Source: Paracoccaceae bacterium
GTDB taxonomy: Bacteria > Pseudomonadota > Alphaproteobacteria > Rhodobacterales > Rhodobacteraceae
Length of the DNA: 64,000 bases
Reading direction: 5' to 3'
Assembly (NCBI GenBank): GCA_028097405.1
Contig: JAOHEK010000007.1
Coordinates: forward strand, 1 to 64,000
Shown: positions 52,138 through 59,291 of the stretch, piece after piece
How positions within the stretch are numbered: position 1 is the stretch's first letter
Layout of the letters: every line of letters starts with the position of its first letter
Notes under the pieces: model-generated
What the model was told of the DNA's origin: nothing
The model's input: the letters and a program-made list of their open reading frames with translations, nothing else
Database searches by the model: none
Translations under genes and position numbers: made by a program

Positions 52138-52732
52138 GCGTGGGCGCTTCGCGTTCGACTTCGAAGGACGTGGCTCCTGTGCCCGAGATCACTTGAACCA
52201 CGACCTCCATTGCATTTGAAAACGTGTCAAAATAGGCGAAGTTGATTTCATTCACCTTCGAGGTGTCAGCGCAGGTCAGTTCATATTGCGCATGAAATTC
52301 GGTGTGCCCAGCCTCGTCCTCATGATCGTCGTGCGCCTCTGCGTGGTCGTCATGGCCGTGTTCGTCCGCATGATCGTCGTGCGTTTCTGCATGGTCGTCA
52401 TGATCACCCACACCTGCGTGGGTTTCATGTTCGACAGAGGCCTGAGTGACACTGCAGCCCGCAGAAACGGGTACCGAAAAGAGGTCTAACGGTTTCGCCA
52501 AAGTCGCGACGGCCTCATCAATAGCAGCGCGATCTTCGACGCTTTTAGCGGCATATTCAAAGCCCACAATGTCGGCGCCGGGCGCTTCTAGTTCCATCGC
52601 GATTTTCGCGCCGTCGAATGCAATGTTCAACTGTCCTACACCATGTTCATGGGCATCAAGTTGACGGGTTTCTTCGGCAATTCCGGGGGTGGCGGCGATC
52701 GCTGCTACGGCGAGAAGGGGTAGGCATTTCAT
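52115..52732 (-). CDS. DUF2796 His-rich periplasmic zinc-binding-type protein
   Basis: A 205-residue exported protein. The signal MKCLPLLAVAAIAATPGIA is followed by the DUF2796 start QLDAHEHGVGQLNIAFDG. Residues 102-147 form a His/Asp/Glu loop with 13 His in repeated DDHAE/DDHE units (HDDHAETHDDHADEHGHDDH). Cys93 and Cys154 may pair. Such loops bind zinc with high capacity. ATG at 52732 has GGAG upstream, 29 bases after the Zur-like gene; a longer upstream frame lacks a signal. It resembles, from memory, ZrgA of Vibrio cholerae. Confidence 0.9.
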   Translation of the reverse strand: MKCLPLLAVAAIAATPGIAEETRQLDAHEHGVGQLNIAFDGAKIAMELEAPGADIVGFEYAAKSVEDRAAIDEAVATLAKPLDLFSVPVSAGCSVTQASVEHETHAGVGDHDDHAETHDDHADEHGHDDHAEAHDDHEDEAGHTEFHAQYELTCADTSKVNEINFAYFDTFSNAMEVVVQVISGTGATSFEVEREAPTLDLRETF

Positions 52733-52761
52733 GGGGCAGGCTCCTGAAAGATTGGGGACGT

Positions 52762-53148
52762 TTAATTTGAACAGCCGTCGCAACGACCGTGGATTTCGAC
52801 AATGTGACGGTTAGCAGTGAACGAGGATTGTGCTGAGATAGCAGTGAGTTCTTGCAACAAGCTCGTGCCATCGTGTTCCTCAACTGCTCCGCAATCCTCA
52901 CAGATGGCCAATACTGGAACGGCGGCGTCATGATTGCACCGGCATGGCACAAAAGCCTTGATCGATTCCAGCTTATGGGCACGTCCTTGATCCGTGAGCG
53001 CGGTAAGGGCGCGATACACAGTAGGTGCCGCAAGATCAGGTTCATCGACCTTCATTTGATCCAGAATTGCATATGCCGTCATGGGTTTATCATGTTCATT
53101 AAGAACACCCAGAACATCAGATTGTCGCACTGCGGCTTGTTTACGCAT
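52762..53148 (-). CDS. zur: Fur-family regulator, Zur-like
   Basis: A 128-residue metal-dependent repressor. The N-terminal winged helix includes PTVYRALTALTDQGRAHKLE with ESIKAFVPC, which is typical of Zur (where Fur has other residues). Structural zinc Cys pairs are CEDCG and CDGCS, and the sensor His residues lie in VEEHDG and NRHIVEIHG. ATG at 53148 has GAGGACA upstream. It is the first gene of the zinc-type operon and sits behind a near-perfect palindrome, so autoregulation is expected. Confidence 0.9.
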   Translation of the reverse strand: MRKQAAVRQSDVLGVLNEHDKPMTAYAILDQMKVDEPDLAAPTVYRALTALTDQGRAHKLESIKAFVPCRCNHDAAVPVLAICEDCGAVEEHDGTSLLQELTAISAQSSFTANRHIVEIHGRCDGCSN

Positions 53149-53175
53149 GGAGCTTGTCCTCGTCACTTCCAAGGT

Positions 53176-53197
53176 TTGTTATTTTATAAAGTAACAA
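53176..53197 (-). promoter_or_regulatory. Zur-box-like palindrome
   Basis: A 22-bp inverted repeat, TTGTTAT on the left, GTAACAA on the right, with an AT core; 20 of 22 positions agree with the reverse complement. It resembles the TGTTATNNTATAACA type of Zur site in Proteobacteria. It lies 27 bases upstream of the regulator's ATG and would let Zur switch off the whole operon at high zinc. Confidence 0.8.
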
Positions 53198-53298
53198 GTC
53201 GCAACCGCATTGTCGGAATTTCGGTTGGATCTTCGCGTATAAGGGCTTAGCTCGAATTTTTAATGCCGGTTAAACAGCAAACGCGACCGCAGGCGGTT

Positions 53299-54516
53299 TC
53301 ATTCAGCCGCGTGCAGTTGAGCAAGGGGGGCAGTCGCATCGCCGTCTCGGGTTTGCGGGGTTTTGATGCCAAGGACTGATCCGGCAATTTGCGTGCGCAG
53401 AATTTGCGCGGTTCCGCCGCCGATGGTGAACATGCGCACGTCGCGGTACATGCGTTCCAGCGGTTCTTTGTCGCCATAGCCCCGCGCGCCGAACATCTGA
53501 AGGGCATCGTCGACGACCTTGATTGCCATTTCAGAGGCAAAGAGTTTCGCGCGAGCGGCTTTGATCATGTCTGGGAATTGGCTGCCTTTCGGGCCAAGCG
53601 ATTGCGCTGCATCATGAAGCATAAGGCGGGCTGCGTGGATCTGTGTGTCCATGTCGGCGACCATCCATTGCAAGCCTTGGAATTCGGCAAGGGGGCGCCC
53701 GAACTGTTCGCGCCTCAACAGATAGGCCTTGGCGCGCTCGTAGGCTCCGGCGGCGACGCCCATGGCTATGGCGCCCGCGCCGACGCGTTGTGAGTTGTAG
53801 GCGTTCATCAAATCCGCAAATCCGTGCCGAAACCCCGACGGGGGGATCAGCGCCCATTTCTCGTCAATCACAAGGTTTTCGAACCTCAGTTCGGCCTCGG
53901 GCATACCGCAGAGGCCCATGGTCTTTTCGCGACCGGTAACTTTGAAGCCGTCTGGGGTGATGCCAGCTTTGGGGTCTACATGGACAATGAAGCCACCGAT
54001 CCCCAGATCATGACCGGCCTCGTTCAGAACACGGGCGAAAACCAGATGCAGTTTTGAGACGCCGCCGCCGGTGATCCAGTGTTTTCTGCCATTGATTACA
54101 TAAGTATTGCCGCGCTTCTGTGCCGTCGTTTGCAATTCGGTTGCGGCACTGCCTGCGTCGGGTTCTGTGATGCAGATCGCCGGTTTGTCGCCTGCCAACA
54201 CGATCGGCGCGCAGAACGCTTTTTGCTCTGGCGAGCCGTAAGCCATGACAGCGCTGATGCCGCCCAAGTTGCCCTCAACCACGATGCGGGCTGTCAATGT
54301 GCAGGCCTTGGCCACCTCTTCGACAACCTGAATGACGTCGAAATAGCTGGCACCTAAGCCGCCAAGGCTTTTAGGGATGCTCATTCCCATGATGCGCGCG
54401 TCGACCAAATCGGCGATGTTGTCCCAGCAGTATGTGCGTGTCGCATCCCATTTTGCGGCTCTGCCTGCGAAGATCGGGGCAAGATCTTGTGCGGCGGCGA
54501 CAGTTGGATGGGTCAT
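53299..54516 (-). CDS. Acyl-CoA dehydrogenase family protein
   Basis: A 405-residue flavoenzyme. Blocks are AICITEPDAGSAATELQTTA, YVINGRKHWITGGG, LRREQFGRPLAEFQGLQWMV and LERMYRDVRMFTIGGGTAQI in the C-terminal domain. Substrate chain type is unknown. It is divergent from the LysR-type gene with a 95-base gap containing a palindrome, so LysR control is plausible. It ends 101 bases before the Zur box. Confidence 0.92.
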   Translation of the reverse strand: MTHPTVAAAQDLAPIFAGRAAKWDATRTYCWDNIADLVDARIMGMSIPKSLGGLGASYFDVIQVVEEVAKACTLTARIVVEGNLGGISAVMAYGSPEQKAFCAPIVLAGDKPAICITEPDAGSAATELQTTAQKRGNTYVINGRKHWITGGGVSKLHLVFARVLNEAGHDLGIGGFIVHVDPKAGITPDGFKVTGREKTMGLCGMPEAELRFENLVIDEKWALIPPSGFRHGFADLMNAYNSQRVGAGAIAMGVAAGAYERAKAYLLRREQFGRPLAEFQGLQWMVADMDTQIHAARLMLHDAAQSLGPKGSQFPDMIKAARAKLFASEMAIKVVDDALQMFGARGYGDKEPLERMYRDVRMFTIGGGTAQILRTQIAGSVLGIKTPQTRDGDATAPLAQLHAAE

Positions 54517-54580
54517 GGACGAAACTCCGGTTGGCTCACAAATAGTTTACCGCTCAATTTCTTCATATCAATGTAATAAG

Positions 54581-54594
54581 ATTTGATATCAAAT
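54581..54594. promoter_or_regulatory. 14-bp palindrome ATTTGATATCAAAT
   Basis: A perfect palindrome centred between the divergent acyl-CoA dehydrogenase and LysR-type genes, ending 17 bases before the LysR start. It has the T-N11-A shape of LysR sites and is a good candidate operator of that regulator. Confidence 0.6.
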
Positions 54595-54611
54595 TCAGGA
54601 ATCGTGAAGTT

Positions 54612-55484
54612 ATGCAGGTACGCGCCCTTAGAAATCTTGTGAGAACGGCAAAGGTTGGCTCTTTCTTAGGGGCATCCGAACAGTTGAATATGACCTTGCC
54701 CGCGCTTTCGATGCAGATGAAAGCCTTGGAGGCTGAGCTTGGGGTTCAGTTGTTCGACCGCTCGGTCAGGCCACCGCGGCTGACGGCGATTGGGCGTGCC
54801 GTTGTTGATAAGGCAATTGACGTTGTCGCGCGGGAAGATGCTTTGCTTGAACTTTGCGTGCCCGATGATGATTTGGTCGGTAAGTTCAGGGTCGGTTTTG
54901 TCACGACGGCGGCGGCTCGCCTGCTGCCTGACTTTTTGAAGAATACGCAGGCAGGCATGAAGCGCGCAACTTTCGTGTTTGAAACTGGCTTGTCCAAGTC
55001 GTTGCAGGACAGGGTGCGGACTGGAAACCTAGACGCCGCCGTGGTGACGGGGACCAAAGGAAATTTGCACGAATTAAGCCAGATTGAGTTGCGTCGAGAA
55101 CCCTTTGTTTTTACGTCTCATTCATCTATCGCAGGCGATGGTTTAAAGCCCCTGATTGCCCGTCACTCATTCTTTCACTTCATGCCACAAACGGGCATTG
55201 GTCAGTTGATCGCGGATGCCATGAAACCGATCGAGCGCCCGGAAAACGCACCGACTGTGATGCTGGATAATCTTGAAGCGATCATGGGCTGTGTCAAAGC
55301 GGGGCTTGGTTTTACGCTGCTTCCAGCACCTGACGTGAAAAGATATGCCGATGGTGATTTGGTCGAGTTTGCAGCGCCCGCAGGTATTCACCGTTCGCTT
55401 ATGCTGGTGACGCGGATGGGGGATTTTGTGGGGCGGCGGTTGGACCTGCTGACGGCTCAGTTTGATCCGAATATCGCTGTTTGA
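54612..55484 (+). CDS. LysR-type transcriptional regulator
   Basis: A 290-residue regulator. The winged helix has MQVRALRNLVRTAKVGSFLG, ASEQLNMTLPALSMQMKALE and ELGVQLFDRSVRPPRLTAIG. The effector domain follows from about residue 90 (KFRVGFVTTAAARLLPDFLK). It is divergent from the acyl-CoA dehydrogenase and upstream of the TAXI-TRAP genes, either of which may be its target. It is preceded by a perfect palindrome. Confidence 0.93.
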   Translation: MQVRALRNLVRTAKVGSFLGASEQLNMTLPALSMQMKALEAELGVQLFDRSVRPPRLTAIGRAVVDKAIDVVAREDALLELCVPDDDLVGKFRVGFVTTAAARLLPDFLKNTQAGMKRATFVFETGLSKSLQDRVRTGNLDAAVVTGTKGNLHELSQIELRREPFVFTSHSSIAGDGLKPLIARHSFFHFMPQTGIGQLIADAMKPIERPENAPTVMLDNLEAIMGCVKAGLGFTLLPAPDVKRYADGDLVEFAAPAGIHRSLMLVTRMGDFVGRRLDLLTAQFDPNIAV

Positions 55485-55652
55485 CGTCTGAGACTTTGCG
55501 CTGATTGCAAGAACCCTACAAAAGACGGTGGTTATTATATTGCGAATTCCCGCGTCAGCCCTATCATCTCACTTGTTGGGTTTCGAGAATTCGTCGCCCT
55601 CAAAAATGCTGACCCCTTAAGGGTCGGACGAAAAACAGGGGAGGACACTCTT

Positions 55653-56639
55653 ATGAAGATGATTGGAACTTTTGCAGCGACGGCTGTTGCCGCAACGACT
55701 GCCTTTGCGGATGGACATCAGGACCGGACCGGCTGGCCTGAGAGCTTTACCGTCGCGACTGCATCGCAGGGCGGCACATATTTTGCCTACGGTTCAGGCT
55801 GGGCGAACTTGGTTGCCGAAGAATTGGGTCTGACGGGGGGCGGCGAAGTGACTGGTGGTCCGGGTCAGAATATGGCGCTGGTCCACACGGGCGACGCACA
55901 GTTTGGCATGACGACAATGGGCCCTGCTGCCGAAGCGATTGCGGGCCTAAGCCCTATCGCTCCGGGCCTTCAAATGACTAACGCTTGCGCGATGTTCCCG
56001 ATGTATCAGACACCCTTCTCGGTGACGGCGCTGTCGTCTTCGGGCATCACTACTGTCGCGGATATTCCCGCAGGTTCGCGGATCGGTTTTGGCCCTGCGG
56101 GGTCGACATCTGACACGTATTTCCCACGCATGATGGAAACGCTTGGTGTTGAATTTGAACGTCGCAACGGTTCGTGGACTGACCTTGGCAGTCAGCTTCA
56201 GGATGGTCTGATCGACGTTATTGCCTTTGCGGCCGGTGTGCCGGTTCCTGCGGTGAGCCAGCTTGAAGTGCAGACCGACGTGAACATCATCGAGTTCACC
56301 GAGGCCGAGCAGGCGACGATCATGGAAGCCTTCCCTGTCGCGCCTTTCGACATTGCGTCCAGCACATATACGACGCTGGAAGATGATGCGCGTTCGGTGT
56401 CGATGTGGAACTTTGCCATCGCAAACTGCGATCTGCCTGACAGCATGGTCAATGCGGTTGTCGATATCATCATGTCCGACAACGAGCGGATGATGACCAT
56501 CCACAAAGCGGCGCGGTCGACTTTGCCCGAGAACTGGGACAAAAATGGCGGCGTGATCGCTTGGCATCCGGGCGCGGCGCAGTGGTTTATCGATAACGCT
56601 GGCGCTGATATTCCTGCGGATCAAATCCACAGCAAGTAA
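55653..56639 (+). CDS. TAXI family TRAP solute-binding protein
   Basis: A 328-residue periplasmic receptor. The signal peptide is MKMIGTFAATAVAATTAFA. TAXI features are FTVATASQGGTYFAYGSGWA, TGGPGQNMALVHTGDAQFGM and GVEFERRNGSWTDLGSQLQD. It captures a small organic acid or amino acid and passes it to the fused permease downstream; the ligand is unknown. The leader has the palindrome CCCTTAAGGG (55614-55623). An intrinsic terminator separates it from the permease, so the receptor can be made in excess. Confidence 0.93.
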   Translation: MKMIGTFAATAVAATTAFADGHQDRTGWPESFTVATASQGGTYFAYGSGWANLVAEELGLTGGGEVTGGPGQNMALVHTGDAQFGMTTMGPAAEAIAGLSPIAPGLQMTNACAMFPMYQTPFSVTALSSSGITTVADIPAGSRIGFGPAGSTSDTYFPRMMETLGVEFERRNGSWTDLGSQLQDGLIDVIAFAAGVPVPAVSQLEVQTDVNIIEFTEAEQATIMEAFPVAPFDIASSTYTTLEDDARSVSMWNFAIANCDLPDSMVNAVVDIIMSDNERMMTIHKAARSTLPENWDKNGGVIAWHPGAAQWFIDNAGADIPADQIHSK

Positions 56640-56646
56640 GCCTTTG

Positions 56647-56683
56647 GCGGTGACCACAACTACTTATGTGGTCACCGCTTTTT
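56647..56683 (+). terminator. Intrinsic terminator between TAXI receptor and permease
   Basis: GCGGTGACCACA, loop ACTACTTA, TGTGGTCACCGC: a perfect 12-bp stem followed by five T residues. It lies 7 bases after the receptor stop and 76 bases before the permease, and would lower permease expression relative to the receptor. Confidence 0.92.
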
Positions 56684-56759
56684 CCTGATATATGATGACA
56701 AAGAACCGCAGAAGACCGCTGCAGGCAATTACGCGCGTGCAGTACATGGGAGACGGACA

Positions 56760-59174
56760 ATGACCAACGACGCCCAGCAGGATGACCTGTCCGATGGTCC
56801 GATCCCCGATGGTCCGATAAATGTCGAAGGTGTTGACGACGAACCGATTGAGCATAATCGGCGGATCTTTGATGGTCGGGCCTATCTGGCAATTGCAACG
56901 ATTTCAGGGCTTTATGCAATTTTTCACATGGCGGTTTTAAATGGCTGGTCTATTCGCTCGTGGACGGGCGTTGATATTCCCGGTCTGCCGGTTTTCCCGA
57001 TGGAGACGTGGAATTTCCGCATTGTGCATATTGCGGGCGCTTTGATCCTTGGTTTTCTGCTTTATTCTGCGCGGGCCTTTCCGGACCAAGACACCGATCA
57101 AAACAGGGGTGGCAAGCATCCGTTGGATATGGTCGCCTATCTGGCTTTGCTGCCTGCCTTATACGCCTGTTACACGGCGATAAGTTTTGCCAACCAGATT
57201 GCCGGCGGAGTGATGTGGAACGGCGTTGATGCGGGCATCCGCGCTGCCGAGACGTGGCATTATGGCGTACCTTTGCTTGTGGCGACTACGATTGGCATTG
57301 TTGTTGGCTGGATGCGCCCGCGTGTACGCGGTTCGATTGCCTCGGCTGATCTTGTGCTGATCGTGTGTTCGTTGGGTGTTGCGATCTATCTGATCACCAT
57401 CTTTGGCACATTGATGCGCAACGCGACCGGCACGCCTTTCGCGCCCATCGGGATGAGCCTTGCGGCTGTGGCTGGAACCGCACTTATCATGGAGATGACG
57501 CGCCGTGTTGCGGGGCTTGCCTTGATCGTGATTGCGGGGATTTTTCTGGTCTATGTGTTTGTCGGTGATCTTTTGCCCGGCTTCCTGAATGCGCCCGACA
57601 TTGCGTGGCAGCGGTTCTTTAGTCAGGTCTATACCGACGCTGGTATCTTGGGGCCGACAACGGCTGTTTCTTCGACTTATATCATCTTGTTCATCATCTT
57701 TGCCGCCTTCCTGCAGGCCTCGAAAGTTGGTGAATACTTCGTCAACTTTGCCTTTGCCGCTGCTGGGCGTGCGCGTGGTGGTCCGGCGAAAGTGTCGATC
57801 TTTGCCAGTGGTTTGATGGGTATGATCAACGGCACCTCAGCGGGTAATGTGGTGGCGACAGGTTCGCTGACCATTCCGCTGATGAAGAAGGTCGGCTACA
57901 GGCCAACAACTGCAGGAGCGGTTGAAGCCGCAGCTTCGACAGGCGGGCAGATCATGCCGCCGATCATGGGGGCAGGGGCCTTCATCATGGCCGAGATCAC
58001 AGGCATTCCTTACACCGACATTGCACTTGCTGCGATCATCCCGGCGATTCTTTATTTCGTGTCGATCTATTTCATGGTCGACTTTGAGGCGGCCAAACTG
58101 GGTATGCGCGGTATGCGCGAAGACGAGCTGCCAAAGTTTAGGGACATGGCGCGCCGGATCTTCCTTTTCTTGCCAATTGTCATTCTGATCGCAGCGCTTT
58201 TCATGGGCTATTCCGTGATCCGGGCGGGCACATTGGCGACGGCGGCTGCAGCCGTGGTTAGCTGGGTTCAGCCGACGCGGGTGGGGTATGCGGTGACCGC
58301 GATCCTGCTGGCCGTGCTTGCGGTTGCGGTGACTGTTCCCGACGCGCTTGACGCGGTGACGGGCTTGCTAAGCACATGGGTGCTGCTGGCTATGTTGCTA
58401 GCGGGCCTTGCCTACTGGGTGTTTGGGTATCGCGGCGAGGGCATGGGGCCTGCTAAAGTGGCCAAGGCTTTTGAGATGGCAGGCATTATGTCGATCCAGA
58501 TCATTGCAGTCTGCGCCTGTGCGGGCATCATCGTCGGGGTCATCTCGCTAACTGGCGTGGGCGCGCGGTTCTCATCCGTGTTGCTTAATATTGCCGACGC
58601 AAACCAATTGCTGGCCTTGTTCTTTGCGATGTGTATTTCGATCCTGCTGGGCATGGGGATGCCGACAACTGCGGCCTATGCGGTTGCGGCAAGTGTCGTC
58701 GCGCCGGGGTTGATACAACTAGGAATACCTCCGCTGACGGCCCATTTCTTTGTGTTCTATTTCGCCGTTGTGTCGGCCATCACGCCGCCTGTGGCACTTG
58801 CCAGTTATGCGGCGGCGGGCATTTCGGGCGCCAATCCGATGGAAACCTCGGTGGCGTCGTTCAAGATCGGCATCTCGGCGTTCATCGTGCCGTTCATGTT
58901 CTTTTACAACTCGGCGCTGCTGATGGACGGAACTTGGTTCGAGGTGCTGCGTGCGGGCGCAACGGCGGTCTTCGGTGTCTTCTTATTGTCGTCGGGCGTG
59001 CAAGGGTGGTGGGCCGCGAACCGGGCAGGTTGGCCAATCCGTATCGGGCTAATCGTTGTGGCGCTGTTCATGATTGAAGGCGGTCTGGTTTCAGATCTGA
59101 TCGGGATCGGAGGGGCAGCCGTGCTGTTTTTCTTGTCACGCGCGACACGCAGAAAAACGGCGGCACCTCTTTAA
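56760..59174 (+). CDS. TRAP transporter permease, fused DctQM type
   Basis: An 804-residue protein with about 19 membrane helices. A small DctQ-like part lies at the N-terminal side and the DctM part follows (FASGLMGMINGTSAGNVVAT, AAASTGGQIMPPIMGAGAFI, LLGMGMPTTAAYAVAASVVA, FVFYFAVVSAITPPVALASY). The N terminus is acidic (DGPIPDGPINVEGVDDEPIE). It uses an ion gradient to import the ligand delivered by the TAXI receptor just upstream. Length and order fit the fused TAXI-TRAP permeases. Confidence 0.94.
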   Translation: MTNDAQQDDLSDGPIPDGPINVEGVDDEPIEHNRRIFDGRAYLAIATISGLYAIFHMAVLNGWSIRSWTGVDIPGLPVFPMETWNFRIVHIAGALILGFLLYSARAFPDQDTDQNRGGKHPLDMVAYLALLPALYACYTAISFANQIAGGVMWNGVDAGIRAAETWHYGVPLLVATTIGIVVGWMRPRVRGSIASADLVLIVCSLGVAIYLITIFGTLMRNATGTPFAPIGMSLAAVAGTALIMEMTRRVAGLALIVIAGIFLVYVFVGDLLPGFLNAPDIAWQRFFSQVYTDAGILGPTTAVSSTYIILFIIFAAFLQASKVGEYFVNFAFAAAGRARGGPAKVSIFASGLMGMINGTSAGNVVATGSLTIPLMKKVGYRPTTAGAVEAAASTGGQIMPPIMGAGAFIMAEITGIPYTDIALAAIIPAILYFVSIYFMVDFEAAKLGMRGMREDELPKFRDMARRIFLFLPIVILIAALFMGYSVIRAGTLATAAAAVVSWVQPTRVGYAVTAILLAVLAVAVTVPDALDAVTGLLSTWVLLAMLLAGLAYWVFGYRGEGMGPAKVAKAFEMAGIMSIQIIAVCACAGIIVGVISLTGVGARFSSVLLNIADANQLLALFFAMCISILLGMGMPTTAAYAVAASVVAPGLIQLGIPPLTAHFFVFYFAVVSAITPPVALASYAAAGISGANPMETSVASFKIGISAFIVPFMFFYNSALLMDGTWFEVLRAGATAVFGVFLLSSGVQGWWAANRAGWPIRIGLIVVALFMIEGGLVSDLIGIGGAAVLFFLSRATRRKTAAPL

Positions 59175-59291
59175 GCGATCTGACTCCCAAAAATGAAAAA
59201 TTCTTGACTAAATCTATCGATTACACTTGCACTTCGGCAAATCTGGTGCAGGTCTAGCAATACCAAAGGCCAAAAAGACCAAGGGGTTCGC

